A stretch of 64,000 nucleotides of DNA from Mycobacterium lentiflavum (GTDB taxonomy: Bacteria; Actinomycetota; Actinomycetes; Mycobacteriales; Mycobacteriaceae): NCBI RefSeq assembly GCF_022374895.2, contig NZ_CP092423.2:5022001-5086000 (forward strand). Reading direction: 5' to 3'. The position numbers were made by a program, and so were the translations under genes. The first letter of the stretch is position 1. Each line of letters begins with the position of its first letter. Positions 44,526 through 53,915 of this stretch are shown in pieces. The notes beneath the pieces are model-generated. The model made no database searches. It saw nothing but the letters and a program-made list of their open reading frames with translations, and was not told the origin of the DNA.

Positions 44526-45640
44526 TGTGATCCGCCGATCCGTCCGCCCAATGTACAGCCGGGGCACATCGGAATTGCGTTGTACGGGAAGGGAACCAGC
44601 GACCGAGGTACCGGCGAAGGGAAGCCGGGACCGCGAGAAGTGTCGAAGGTGCGGAAGCCCCAGAGATAGTCGAAGAACGGTTGGAAGATTTGCGGCGCAA
44701 GAAAGTTCGGGACGAACGCCGAGTAGGCGTACATGCTGGCGATGCCCTCACCGACCGTGATCTGGAATTTGGCCAGCCCCGGCAGTGCTTTGGCGATGTT
44801 GTCGCGGTTCTTCTCCAGTACCCCGAGCACCCTGTTCAGCCTCTCGAGCGTCGGCGCCAAGGTGGCCTCGTTGTCGTGCACCAACGCCGTCAGCTGCTTG
44901 GCCACCACTGATGTGTTGGCCAGCAGGTCCACGATCTCTTGTCGGCGTGCCGCCAGGACTTGCAGCAACGAGTCGGAGTTGAGGATGAGCTTGTTGACCT
45001 GCTGGCTGCGTTCGGAAAGAACGTTGGTGACGTCGGCAGCACTCTTGAAGAGCTCGCCCAGGTTCTTGTTGCGACTGTTCAGGGTTCGCGATAGCCGGGT
45101 GAGTGCGTCGAAGGCCGGCCCCATCTGGGGTGCGAGCTGGTCGAGCGTCGCCGACAACGTGTCCAACGACTGATTGAGCGCGGAGGTGTTGGTTCCCGCG
45201 GTGTCCGAAGTCAGGTCGCTGACCGCTTCAGTCAACGAATAAGGAGACGACGTGCGCGAGGCGGGAATGACAGTCAGCGGGTGCATCGTGCCGCTGCCGG
45301 CGGACTCCAAAGTCAGCATCCGCTCGCCCAGCAGCGAACCGGTGCGGATATGCGCGGTGGTCTCGGATCCGAGCAGGACGTCGCCCTTGGTCGTGAACGT
45401 CACCAGCGCATCGCCGTGCTGCAGCGACACATCCGACACCGTGCCGACCTTCATCCCCGACACGATTACCGGGTTGCCCGCGGCAATGCCGCCGGCTTCC
45501 GTAAACAGCGCCTGGTACCTGACCATCGTGGCCCATGAAATGAACCGGTCGGGCGACAGGCCCACCAGGATCACCAGCACCGCTAACACGACGCCGATGA
45601 ATCCGGCCTTTACCCGGCCACCTCCGCGATACTTAAGCAT
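44522..45640 (-). CDS. mceC: Mce-family protein MceC
   Basis: A 372-residue Mce protein: anchor helix about 12-32, MCE domain about 38-118 with NPVIVSGMKVGTVSDVSL, then a coiled helical domain. The ATG shares one base with the mceB stop (TAATG). It ends CPGCTLGGRIGG, short compared with neighbours with Pro-rich tails. Confidence 0.9.
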   Translation of the reverse strand: MLKYRGGGRVKAGFIGVVLAVLVILVGLSPDRFISWATMVRYQALFTEAGGIAAGNPVIVSGMKVGTVSDVSLQHGDALVTFTTKGDVLLGSETTAHIRTGSLLGERMLTLESAGSGTMHPLTVIPASRTSSPYSLTEAVSDLTSDTAGTNTSALNQSLDTLSATLDQLAPQMGPAFDALTRLSRTLNSRNKNLGELFKSAADVTNVLSERSQQVNKLILNSDSLLQVLAARRQEIVDLLANTSVVAKQLTALVHDNEATLAPTLERLNRVLGVLEKNRDNIAKALPGLAKFQITVGEGIASMYAYSAFVPNFLAPQIFQPFFDYLWGFRTFDTSRGPGFPSPVPRSLVPFPYNAIPMCPGCTLGGRIGGSQ

Positions 45641-46662
45641 TAGGGTTCCGTGCACCTTCCCGCATCAGACCTAAAGACGTTGGCATGCACCTCTTTGCCC
45701 TGAAGATCCGTCCCGCGGAGTTCCAACTGGCACAGGTAGTACGGGATAGTGGCGCCGGCGACGCCGAGTCGGACCAGCTTGCGGTAGTTGTTCGGCGCCT
45801 TCTGAATCGCGGCGTCGAGGCGGTCCTTGTCTCCATCGAGTATCGGAGCCAGCCGATTCAACTCCGCGATGGTGCCCGCCAGCGGTGGCCGCGCGCTGGA
45901 CAGCAGACTCGCCAGCGAGGCGGTTCCCCGGTCCAGGGCGTCAATGGCGGACCCGATGGTGTTGCGGTCGTCCGACAGCCCACTGATCAGCTGCTCGAGG
46001 CGATCGACCGCGCCGGAGAACTGTTTGCCGTCCTTGGAGACCGTGCTGACTACGATGTTGAGGTTGTCGATCAACTGCTGCACCGTTTGATCGTTGTCCG
46101 CCAAGGCGTTTGAGAACGATGTCGTCTTGGCGAACAGCGACTCGAGGGTCCCGCCCTGGCCCTGGAAAACCTGCAACAGTGCTGAGGTCAGCGCGTTGAC
46201 GTCGCGCGCGTTCAGGCCTTGGGTCACGGGTTTCAGTCCGCCCAGCAGCAGATCGAGATCAAGCGCCGGCTGGGTGCGGTTGACGGGAATCTGACCGCCG
46301 GCCGCCAGCAGCTTGGGCGAGCCGGGACCGTCGATGAGCTCGAGGTAGCGATCGCCCACCAGGTTGAGGTAGCGGACCGCCGCCCTGGTGCCCTCGGTGA
46401 GGGCGATGTTGCGGTCGGCGTCGAACTTCACCACGACCTTCTTATCCGGTTGCAGCGAAACGCTGTTGACCGTGCCGACCCGGATCCCGGCGACCCGCAC
46501 CGACTGCCCCGGCTTGAGACGCGACACGTCGGTGAACACCGCCGAGTAACCGTTCGTCGAACCGGTCCGGTACTGACCGAAGATGAAGAACAGGAAAGCG
46601 GTCAGGATCGACATCACGACCGCAAAGATCCCGAACCTGATCAGCGTGGGGCGCATTCTCAT
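45640..46662 (-). CDS. mceB: Mce-family protein MceB
   Basis: A 340-residue Mce protein: anchor helix about 8-28, MCE domain about 35-115 with GQSVRVAGIRVGTVNSVSL, then the alpha-helical region (LLQVFQGQGGTLESLFAKT), and two Cys near the C-terminus. The ATG overlaps the mceA stop by four bases. Shorter than other Mce proteins because it has no Pro-rich tail, as is usual for MceB. Confidence 0.9.
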   Translation of the reverse strand: MRMRPTLIRFGIFAVVMSILTAFLFFIFGQYRTGSTNGYSAVFTDVSRLKPGQSVRVAGIRVGTVNSVSLQPDKKVVVKFDADRNIALTEGTRAAVRYLNLVGDRYLELIDGPGSPKLLAAGGQIPVNRTQPALDLDLLLGGLKPVTQGLNARDVNALTSALLQVFQGQGGTLESLFAKTTSFSNALADNDQTVQQLIDNLNIVVSTVSKDGKQFSGAVDRLEQLISGLSDDRNTIGSAIDALDRGTASLASLLSSARPPLAGTIAELNRLAPILDGDKDRLDAAIQKAPNNYRKLVRLGVAGATIPYYLCQLELRGTDLQGKEVHANVFRSDAGRCTEP

Positions 46663-47936
46663 CCGGGTTGTCCGATCTGAGCCGGGTTGCGTGGCGGACC
46701 GGCGATCGGCCCGTACAAGAGCTGTTTGAGCAGGTCGGAGTTGAGCAGCGTCTGCTGGTTTCCGTACCCGACGGGGTTGGCACCGGTATCGGTGATCAAC
46801 TGCGGCGGGTTGGTATTGAACGGCAGCTTCGGCAGACCCACGCACCGGGGGCCGCCCGTCGCCGCAACCTTGGGCAGGTTCGTCGGATACCGATAACGTT
46901 CGGCGCCCAACGTGAGGCTTGCCGAGATGTTGATGCTCGGTTCCGACAACGGCGCACCGTGCCCAATTTGTATGAGCCCACCGAAACTACAGGTGAGCGC
47001 CTCGTGGTACTCGTTGAGCAAATCGGTGGTCGGCACCAGCAGGTGCATCACATCCGTCAGCGGCTGCCGGTTCTGGCTCAACACGTCGTTGCCGATGTCG
47101 GCCAGGCCGATCGCGCTGATCAGCAGTGCATCCAGGTTGTGCTGCTCCTCGACAATCGTCTTGCTGATCCGGTTCGTGTTGGACACGGTCCGCACCAGGT
47201 CCGGTGCGGCGTCGGCATAAGCATTGGACACCGCCGGCAAGACCTCGAAGTCATGACGGAATGCGGGAAGGCTCGGCTCCAGCCTCGCCAGGAAGGAATC
47301 CAAGTCGCTCAGGGCCTGGCCAAGCTTTGCACCCCGACCGCTGAACGCTTGGGCCAGCGCACCCAGTGATTCGTTGAGCTTCGGCGGGTCGATCTGGGAG
47401 AGCACCGACACCAATTGCTGGAATACCGTGTTGATTTCGACCATCACGTGCTGGCCCTGCAGCGTCTGGCCGCTGTGTAGCCGCTGCGTAGCGGGTTGGG
47501 CAGGTTCCACCAGCAGGACGGACTTAGCGCCGAACACCGTTGATGACGCGATGTCGACGAGCACATTGCTGGGAATGAAGTGCAACTGCGACGGATCCAT
47601 CGCCAAGTGAATAGCTGCTTGGCCATTGGGCAGCGATTCGATCGAGGCGACCTTGCCCACCTGCACGCCGCGCATCTTGACCTTGGCGTCCGGGTTCATG
47701 ACCAGGCCGGCGCGCTGCGAAATCACGGTCACCGGTACGGATTCGGTGAAGGAACCACGGAACAGACCCACCGCGAAGGCGAAGATGACGGCGACGACGA
47801 CCACGGTGGCCAGGCCCGCCAGCGGGCGCGCGTAGGACTGGGCGCCGAAGTGACGCCCAGGCGACGCGGCGACAGGAGACGCGCTGCTGGCCGCTTCAGA
47901 CCGGTCGATGGGACCGGGTCCGAATCTGTCTGTCAC
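46659..47936 (-). CDS. mceA: Mce-family protein MceA
   Basis: A 425-residue first Mce protein. N-terminal cytoplasmic part of about 40 residues, anchor helix about 41-60, MCE domain about 66-146 with PDAKVKMRGVQVGKVASIES, then the helical domain. Nine bases separate it from yrbEB. In the operon it starts the six-protein hexameric Mce tube. I cannot assign an operon number (mce1 to mce9) from sequence alone. Confidence 0.9.
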   Translation of the reverse strand: MTDRFGPGPIDRSEAASSASPVAASPGRHFGAQSYARPLAGLATVVVVAVIFAFAVGLFRGSFTESVPVTVISQRAGLVMNPDAKVKMRGVQVGKVASIESLPNGQAAIHLAMDPSQLHFIPSNVLVDIASSTVFGAKSVLLVEPAQPATQRLHSGQTLQGQHVMVEINTVFQQLVSVLSQIDPPKLNESLGALAQAFSGRGAKLGQALSDLDSFLARLEPSLPAFRHDFEVLPAVSNAYADAAPDLVRTVSNTNRISKTIVEEQHNLDALLISAIGLADIGNDVLSQNRQPLTDVMHLLVPTTDLLNEYHEALTCSFGGLIQIGHGAPLSEPSINISASLTLGAERYRYPTNLPKVAATGGPRCVGLPKLPFNTNPPQLITDTGANPVGYGNQQTLLNSDLLKQLLYGPIAGPPRNPAQIGQPG

Positions 47937-47945
47937 GTCTACCTC

Positions 47946-48791
47946 CTAACCGGACAGGTTGAAGTTGCCGTTCGTACCGTAAATAGACAGTGAGACCAAC
48001 AGCGTTACCGACACCACGACGATCAGCGAGGTGCGTACCGCGTTACCGGTCGCGTTGCCGACACCGGCCGGTCCCCCCGAAGCGAAATAGCCGTAGTAGG
48101 TGTGAATCAGCAGGATGGTGAGCGCCATCAGGATGGCCTGCAGGAACGACCACAACAGATCGATCGGGTTCAGGAACGTGTTGAAGTAGTGCTGGTACAG
48201 ACCCTGCGACTGTCCGAGTAAGAACGTCGTGGTGAACTGACTGGCCACGAACGACAGGATTACGGCGACGCTGTACAGCGGCGTGATCGCCATCATTCCG
48301 GCCATGATCCGGGTGCTCACCAAGTAGGCGATCGGCCGAATGGCCATGGCCTCCAACGCATCGATTTCCTCGTTGATCCGCATGGCACCCAGCTGAGCGG
48401 TCACTCCCGCACCGAAGGTGGCCGCGAGACCGATACCGGCGACCACCGGTGCCGCGATGCGCACATTGATGAATGCGGACAGAAAGCCCGTCAACGCCTC
48501 GATGCCGATATTGCCCAGCGACGTGTACCCCTGAATGGCCAGCGTGCCGCCCGCCGCCAGCGTCAGGAAGCCGACGATCACGACGGTCCCGCCGATCATC
48601 GCCAAAGTGCCTGCGCCCATGCTGATCTCGGCAATCAGCCGGATCACTTCGCGCCGGTAGTGGGTAGCCGCGAACGGCACCCCGGCGAGCGCCTTCCCGT
48701 AGAACAGGGTGTGGTCGCCGATCCGGCCCAGCGAGGCGACCGGCTTCTCGAATTGGCGGACCAACCGCGGATATGCAGCCCTCAGTGCCAT
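47946..48791 (-). CDS. yrbEB: YrbE permease subunit B (MlaE family)
   Basis: A 281-residue integral membrane permease with about five to six helices. It carries the MlaE-family loop INEEIDALEAMAIRPIAYLVSTR, which contacts the ATPase. With YrbEA it forms the channel of the Mce importer. Ten bases follow the yrbEA stop. Confidence 0.92.
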   Translation of the reverse strand: MALRAAYPRLVRQFEKPVASLGRIGDHTLFYGKALAGVPFAATHYRREVIRLIAEISMGAGTLAMIGGTVVIVGFLTLAAGGTLAIQGYTSLGNIGIEALTGFLSAFINVRIAAPVVAGIGLAATFGAGVTAQLGAMRINEEIDALEAMAIRPIAYLVSTRIMAGMMAITPLYSVAVILSFVASQFTTTFLLGQSQGLYQHYFNTFLNPIDLLWSFLQAILMALTILLIHTYYGYFASGGPAGVGNATGNAVRTSLIVVVSVTLLVSLSIYGTNGNFNLSG

Positions 48792-48801
48792 TGGCAGGCC
48801 C

Positions 48802-49620
48802 CTACTTCGTCGTCATCTTGATGCCGATCGCGGTGACAACCACGTTGACGACGAACAGGGACATGAACGCATAGACCACCGTTTCGTTCACCGCGTTGCC
48901 AACGGCCTTAGCGCCACCGCCGGTGATCGACAGGCCTCGATAGCATGCGACCAGGCCGGCGATGAGGCCGAAAAGGGCTGCCTTGACGCATGAGATGACC
49001 ACCTCGGGTACGCCGGTGAGCAAGGTGATACCCGCGGCGAAAGCCCCGGGATTGACGTCTTGCACGAATACCGAAAACACGTAGCCGCCAAGGACGCCGA
49101 TGATGACCACGAGGCTGTTGAGCAGAAACGCCACCAACCCCGAAGCCAGCATGCGCGGGGTGACCAATCGCTGAATCGGGTTGATGCCCAGCACTTCCAT
49201 CGCGTCGATTTCTTCGCGAATCGTCCGCGACCCGAGGTCGGCACACATTGCCGTGGCACCCGCGCCCGCCACGATCAAAACCGTCACCAACGGACCGAGC
49301 TGGGTGACAGCACCGAACGCCGCACCCGCACCGGATAGATCCGCCGCGCCCAGTTCCCGCAACAGGATGTTGAGCGTGAAGCTGACGAGGACGGTAAACG
49401 GGATCGCGACCAGCAAGGTCGGAGCCAGCGACACTCGCGCGACAAACCACGACTGCTCCAAAAACTCCCGCCACTGGAACGGCCGGCGGAACGCGAACTT
49501 GACCGCGTCGGCCGACATCGCGAATAACGCCCCGACCGCCTGCATAGGGCCCGAGAAGTCCCACTTCAGTTTCAGCGCAGGCAATCCCGTTGACCAGTGG
49601 TCAGCGCCCTTAGTCGCCAT
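48802..49620 (-). CDS. yrbEA: YrbE permease subunit A (MlaE family)
   Basis: A 272-residue permease, first gene of the yrbEAB-mceABCDEF operon. The MlaE loop reads REEIDAMEVLGINPIQRLVTPR. It pairs with YrbEB. The 273-bp gap before it, up to the CoA-transferase stop at 49894, shows no convincing gene and no clear operator; the operon promoter should be there. Confidence 0.92.
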   Translation of the reverse strand: MATKGADHWSTGLPALKLKWDFSGPMQAVGALFAMSADAVKFAFRRPFQWREFLEQSWFVARVSLAPTLLVAIPFTVLVSFTLNILLRELGAADLSGAGAAFGAVTQLGPLVTVLIVAGAGATAMCADLGSRTIREEIDAMEVLGINPIQRLVTPRMLASGLVAFLLNSLVVIIGVLGGYVFSVFVQDVNPGAFAAGITLLTGVPEVVISCVKAALFGLIAGLVACYRGLSITGGGAKAVGNAVNETVVYAFMSLFVVNVVVTAIGIKMTTK

Positions 49621-49893
49621 CCGCGTCAGTCCCTTCCCACGCTACGAGACCGACAGTCTTGTTGTTGCGCAACGGCTGCGGTAAATTCGGTTGAACGCCA
49701 ACGTCGAAATGCCCACCGGGGGGCGGAAACCCGACCTTGAGCGCCGGCGAGACAGGCGCAACCAGCACGCACGCCAGTCCTCCGATCCGTCGCATGAGAA
49801 AGCGTCCGGTCATTGTGACTCATGCCACGCCCGTGCGGAGCAAAAAACGCATAACCGTTATCGAACACGCAAACATCTCAGTCAGCTCCACTC

Positions 49894-51099
49894 TCAGGTA
49901 ACCGCGCCGGCGGTTTTGAGTTCGATAATGCGGTCCCAGTCGAATCCCAATTCCTGCAGTATTTCGTCGGTTTGCTCGGCGAATCCAGGTGCCGGCCCGG
50001 TGTGCGGTGCGGTGACATCGAACTGGACCGGGTTTGCGACCAGTTCGAGTTCGCCTGCCCGGACAACATATTCGTTGGCCCGGATCTGGGCGTCATCGAC
50101 GGCCTGCAGCGTGTCTTGCACCGGTGCCCATGGTCCGGCCAGCGTGGCAAAGCGTTCGGTCCACTCGGCAAGCGTGCGGGTTGCGATCACCTTGGTCAAG
50201 ATCTCAACTGCTTCTGCCGTATTCGCGGTGATCTGCTCGATGGTGGCAAACCGCGGATCATCGGCCAGCTCAGGCAGGTCAACATGCCGGCACACGTCGG
50301 CCCAGAATTTCGTCGGCTGCATCATCACAAAGGAGATGTAGCGGCCATCCGATGTCGTGTACAGCCCGACCAACGGGTTGTTGGGTGCCCCGTGCACACC
50401 GGGCGGCGGTGCTTCCAGTCGTTGGTTCAGGTGCTTGGTCAACGCGACGGTGTGACCCATCGACCACAGCCCGCTGCCCAACAGCGACACGTCGACGACG
50501 GAGGGTTCGGCGGTGCGCTCGCGCTTCAGCAACGCGGCCGCAATGCCGCCGGCGAGATTGGTCCCGGAAATCGTGTCGCCATAGGCGGGCCCCGGCGGCG
50601 CGATCATGCCGGGCATCCCCGTCGGGGTGATGGTGGCCGCCGTTCCGGCGCGGCACCAGAAGGCGGTCATGTCGTAGCCGCCCTTGGTCGCCTCTTCACC
50701 GCGCGGCCCCAGCGCGCTGCCGCGCGCGTAGATGATCGACGGGTTCACCGTGCGGATGTCGTCGACGTCGATGCCGAACTTCTGCCGAGCACCGGGCAGG
50801 AAGCTCGTCAAGAACACGTCCGAGCGGCGGGCCAACTCGTAGAGGACTTCCTTGCCCCCGGGAATCGACATGTCGAGTCCGATGCTGCGCTTGCCGCGGT
50901 TGGCGTGCTCGATGTTGGGATTCGGATCGCCCTCGACGCGCAGCATGCCGGTCTGCCGAAGTCCACGCTGCGGGTCGCCCGTCACCGCGTGCTCGACTTT
51001 GACTACGTCTGCCCCCCATTCGGCCAGCACTGCGCCCGCCGACGGGACGAACCCGTACATGGCGACTTCGAGAACCCGAATGCCTTCCAATGGCTTCAT
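49894..51099 (-). CDS. CaiB/BaiF family III CoA-transferase
   Basis: A 401-residue CoA-transferase of the CaiB/BaiF fold. The N-terminus GIRVLEVAMYGFVPSAGAVLAEWGADVVKVE is that of the family; GKRSIGLDMSIPGGKE carries the CoA-binding Asp region, DVFLTSFLPG follows. It moves CoA between organic acids, or may activate a substrate imported by the nearby Mce system. Its ATG overlaps the stop of the aldehyde-dehydrogenase-like fragment by four bases. It is 273 bp upstream of yrbEA on the same strand. Confidence 0.88.
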   Translation of the reverse strand: MKPLEGIRVLEVAMYGFVPSAGAVLAEWGADVVKVEHAVTGDPQRGLRQTGMLRVEGDPNPNIEHANRGKRSIGLDMSIPGGKEVLYELARRSDVFLTSFLPGARQKFGIDVDDIRTVNPSIIYARGSALGPRGEEATKGGYDMTAFWCRAGTAATITPTGMPGMIAPPGPAYGDTISGTNLAGGIAAALLKRERTAEPSVVDVSLLGSGLWSMGHTVALTKHLNQRLEAPPPGVHGAPNNPLVGLYTTSDGRYISFVMMQPTKFWADVCRHVDLPELADDPRFATIEQITANTAEAVEILTKVIATRTLAEWTERFATLAGPWAPVQDTLQAVDDAQIRANEYVVRAGELELVANPVQFDVTAPHTGPAPGFAEQTDEILQELGFDWDRIIELKTAGAVT

Positions 51100-51293
51100 T
51101 TGCTGCCTCCCATCACCGGAACGGAAAGCAGGGCGCCGGCGTCCGGTGTGTGCCCGAGGACCTCGCCGGTGGCCGGATTGATCGAGGTGAATGTCTTGTC
51201 GCCCACCACGAGCCGGCCATCGATCCACAGTCGGCGGGATACCTCTGAGCTTGTCGTATCCGCTATGTCCGACACTGTGACCTGCACTGGCAT
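51096..51293 (-). pseudogene. Aldehyde dehydrogenase N-terminal remnant
   Basis: A 65-codon frame whose residues about 21-52 (RLWIDGRLVVGDKTF and INPATGEVLGHTPDA) match the N-terminal beta-strand block of aldehyde dehydrogenases, but the remaining about 430 residues of that family are absent. It then ends TPDAGALLSVPVMGGSK with a stop that overlaps the CoA-transferase ATG. It may be a truncated gene fused by deletion to the CoA-transferase, or be kept as a translated leader. A perfect-spaced operator (site B) lies 27 bp upstream. Confidence 0.6.
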
Positions 51294-51319
51294 TCGGCTC
51301 CTCTTGTGGCGGCGATCAC

Positions 51320-51334
51320 GAAAATTTCATTCTC
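51320..51334. promoter_or_regulatory. GAGAATnnnATTCTC operator, site B
   Basis: GAAAATTTCATTCTC differs from the consensus palindrome by one base (third position). It lies 27 bp upstream of the aldehyde-dehydrogenase-remnant/CoA-transferase unit. Nearby CGAAT-CTTAC-ATTCG (51343-51357) is a further perfect inverted repeat. Confidence 0.65.
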
Positions 51335-51496
51335 TTCCCGGGCGAATCTTACATTCGAGTCTCGAGAATTCAAGAAACTCATAGGAACGGGACAAGGTCA
51401 CTGACCAGCGCCGCAAGGCCGGCAATGCAAGCGCATAACCGGCCTCAGCCCAGGCAGCGGCGCGTTTCGTCGGAATGTTGCACGCGACTTCGGTGC

Positions 51497-51511
51497 GAGA
51501 GTAAGGTTCTC
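51497..51511. promoter_or_regulatory. GAGAATnnnATTCTC operator, site C
   Basis: GAGAGTAAGGTTCTC keeps the consensus with one change in each arm. It is 22 bp upstream of the first GTG with a strong SD (AAGGAGATTC), in front of the SDR-ferredoxin-P450 unit. Weaker than sites A and D but in the right place. Confidence 0.55.
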
Positions 51512-51533
51512 ATAATTGCGAAGGAGATTCTTT

Positions 51534-51575
51534 GTGACTGAGATGGCCGCAGCGCGCCTAGGGACCTTGGCGTGA
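51534..51575 (+). CDS. 13-codon leader frame overlapping the SDR start
   Basis: A short frame reading VTEMAAARLGTLA begins at a GTG seven bases after AAGGAGATTC, the best ribosome site in this region. Its TGA overlaps the GTG start of the SDR gene (GTGA). Read with one extra base it would extend the SDR N-terminus (GTLA-KTAVVTGGG is how many SDRs begin). It is either a leader peptide coupling translation or the site of a one-base frameshift. Confidence 0.4.
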   Translation: MTEMAAARLGTLA

Positions 51576-52273
51576 AGACCGCGGTGGTCACCGGTGGCGG
51601 ATCCGGCATCGGTCTCGCGGTGGCCCGTCGGCTGCGCGCCGACGGTCTGGACGTCGCCACCATCGATCTGAAGCCGGCTGACGCCGAGCTGTCGTTCACC
51701 GCCGACGTGACCGATCGATCCCAGGTGGATGCCGCGCTGTCGGCGATCCGCGCGCAATTGGGGCCGATCGCGGTTCTGGTCAACGCCGCGGGCCTGGATG
51801 GATTCAAGCGCTTCAGCAACATCACGTTCGAGGACTGGCAGCGCGTCGTCGACGTCAACCTTCACGGCGTCTTCCACATGACCCAAGCGGTGCTGCCGGA
51901 CATGGTCGAGGCGGGGTGGGGACGGATCGTCAACATCTCGTCGTCGAGCACACACTCCGGCGCTCCTTATATGTCGCACTACGTCGCGGCCAAGTCGGCG
52001 GTCAACGGCCTCACCAAGTCGCTGGCTCTCGAGTACGGTCCCAGCGGAATCACGGTCAACGCGGTGCCGCCCGGCTTCATCGACACCCCGATGCTGCGCA
52101 GCGCCGAGCAACGCGGCTACCTCGGCGACATCGACGAAACCATCGCCCGGACCCCGGTGCGCCGGATCGGCAAGCCCGAAGACATCGCGGCCGCCTGCGC
52201 GTTCTTAATTTCCGAGGAAGCCGGCTACATCACCGGTCAGATATTGGGCGTCAACGGTGGTCGAAACACCTGA
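51572..52273 (+). CDS. Short-chain dehydrogenase/reductase
   Basis: A 233-residue classical SDR. NAD(P) motif TGGGSGIG at 8-15, Asp after beta-2 (TIDLKPAD) favouring NAD(H), NAAG, catalytic Ser-Tyr-Lys as SSSSTHSG and YVAAKSAV. It oxidises an alcohol, likely one produced by the P450 downstream. GTG start, but the good ribosome site is 38 bp upstream in another frame (see leader frame). Confidence 0.88.
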   Translation: MKTAVVTGGGSGIGLAVARRLRADGLDVATIDLKPADAELSFTADVTDRSQVDAALSAIRAQLGPIAVLVNAAGLDGFKRFSNITFEDWQRVVDVNLHGVFHMTQAVLPDMVEAGWGRIVNISSSSTHSGAPYMSHYVAAKSAVNGLTKSLALEYGPSGITVNAVPPGFIDTPMLRSAEQRGYLGDIDETIARTPVRRIGKPEDIAAACAFLISEEAGYITGQILGVNGGRNT

Positions 52274-52335
52274 GCGACGTGGTCAGCCGGACTACCGTAA
52301 CGCCAGCCACACCGCAGCCCCCAGGAGGAGACATC

Positions 52336-52536
52336 GTGAAGGTCTGGGTTGATTCGCAACGCTGCCAGGGTCACACCCTGTGCGCGATGATTGCGCCGGA
52401 TTCATTCGTGCTCAGCGACATTGACGGCAGTTCGTCGGCGGTCAACGAGGTGGTGCCGGCCGACCAAGAGGACCAGGTGCGCGAGGCGGCGCACTCGTGC
52501 CCCGAGCAGGCGATCATGATCACGAACGAAATCTAA
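52336..52536 (+). CDS. P450-type ferredoxin ([3Fe-4S] or [4Fe-4S])
   Basis: A 66-residue ferredoxin: KVWVDSQRCQGHTLC at the start and SCPEQAI near the end. The middle ligand of CxxHxxC is His/Gly instead of Cys, the feature of ferredoxins that serve bacterial P450s, usually with a [3Fe-4S] cluster. It lies 14 bp upstream of the P450 gene, so it should supply its electrons. GTG start after AGGAGGAG. Confidence 0.9.
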   Translation: MKVWVDSQRCQGHTLCAMIAPDSFVLSDIDGSSSAVNEVVPADQEDQVREAAHSCPEQAIMITNEI

Positions 52537-52550
52537 AGGGAGATAGCACC

Positions 52551-53915
52551 TTGAGCGTCGACGATGTGGTGAGCGACGGCGACCGGAACAAGCCGACGTA
52601 CCACTTTGACCGAAACGCGCCGGAGTACCGGTCACAGTTCAAACAGATCACCGAGGAGATGCACGCCAAGTGCCCGATGGCGTGGACCGAGACGTACGGA
52701 GGGCACTGGGTCGCGGCCGGCAGCCACGAAGTCTTCGAACTCGCCCGTTGCCCGGTGGTCTCCAACGACCACGACATCCATAACGAACGCCGCGGGTACA
52801 AGGGCATCTCCATCCCGACGGCGAGCCGCGTCGCCGCGGTGCGCGGGGGCATCCTCGAGATGGACGAGCCCGACCACCGCACGTACCGCAACGTGTTGAA
52901 CCCCTACCTGTCGCCGGCCGCGGTCAAGCGCTGGGAACCCTTCATCCACGACATCACTCGCGCGTGCCTCGACGAAAAAATCGAAACGGGCAGCATCGAT
53001 TTCGTCGACGACCTGGCGAACGTCGTGCCTGCCGTGCTGACATTGGCGATGCTGGGCATTCCGCTGAAAAAGTGGGCGCTGTACAGCGAGCCGGTGCACG
53101 CGGCGGTCTACACGCCGGAGCACTCCCCCGACATCGAAAAGGTCACCGCGATGCACCGGGAGATGGGCCTCGACATGGTCAACAACATGATCGAGATCCG
53201 CGAGAATCCGCGGCCGGGCATCGTCAACGGGCTGCTGCAGTTGCGGATTGACGGAGAGCCCGCCCCGGATCTCGAGATACTCGGCAACCTCGGCCTGGTC
53301 ATCGGTGGGGGCTTCGACACCACGACGGCGCTGACCGCCCACACCCTGGAATGGCTTTCGGAAAACCCTGCCGAGCGCGAGCGGCTGTCGAAGAACCGCG
53401 ACACCCTCCTCGACTCCGCAACCGAGGAATTTCTGCGCTACTTCACCCCGGCCGCCGGTGACGGCAGGACCTTCGCCGACGACATCGAACTTGACGGCAA
53501 TCATTTCAAAGAGGGTGAGCGGCTGTGGATTTCGTGGGCAATGGCCAATCGCGACCCCGCACTGTTCGCCGACCCCGACGAGATCATCCTGGACCGTAAA
53601 GGCAACCGGCACTTCAGTTTTGGCCTCGGTTTGCACCGATGCAAAGGGTCCAACGTGGCGCGTACGGTATTCAAGTCCATGCTGACGGCGGTTCTCGACC
53701 GGATGCCCGACTATCGATGCGACCCCGAAGGCACCGTCCACTACGAGACCATCGGCGTCATCCAGGGTATGCGGAAGCTGCCGGCGACCTTTACTCCTGG
53801 CACCAAGATCGGCGCGGGCCTGGACGAAACGCTGGACAAGCTGCAGCGCATCTGCGACGAGCAGCAACTGGCGCTGCCGGTCACCGAGCGTACGGACGTC
53901 GCCGTCATCGACTAG
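52551..53915 (+). CDS. Cytochrome P450
   Basis: A 454-residue soluble P450. Heme-thiolate Cys364 in FGLGLHRCKGSNVAR; I-helix GGGFDTTT; ExxR-like EEFLR before YFTPAAG. TTG start after AAAGGGAGA; the upstream ferredoxin is its likely redox partner and the SDR acts perhaps on the product. It differs from the P450 at 32964, so the two are not recent duplicates. It belongs to the operon under operator site C. Substrate unknown. Confidence 0.92.
   Translation: MSVDDVVSDGDRNKPTYHFDRNAPEYRSQFKQITEEMHAKCPMAWTETYGGHWVAAGSHEVFELARCPVVSNDHDIHNERRGYKGISIPTASRVAAVRGGILEMDEPDHRTYRNVLNPYLSPAAVKRWEPFIHDITRACLDEKIETGSIDFVDDLANVVPAVLTLAMLGIPLKKWALYSEPVHAAVYTPEHSPDIEKVTAMHREMGLDMVNNMIEIRENPRPGIVNGLLQLRIDGEPAPDLEILGNLGLVIGGGFDTTTALTAHTLEWLSENPAERERLSKNRDTLLDSATEEFLRYFTPAAGDGRTFADDIELDGNHFKEGERLWISWAMANRDPALFADPDEIILDRKGNRHFSFGLGLHRCKGSNVARTVFKSMLTAVLDRMPDYRCDPEGTVHYETIGVIQGMRKLPATFTPGTKIGAGLDETLDKLQRICDEQQLALPVTERTDVAVID

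Noticed and set aside
49610..49813. 67-codon frame with a weak signal-peptide look before yrbEA
   Set aside because: It overlaps the yrbEA start, has no recognisable mature domain, and no ribosome site is evident.
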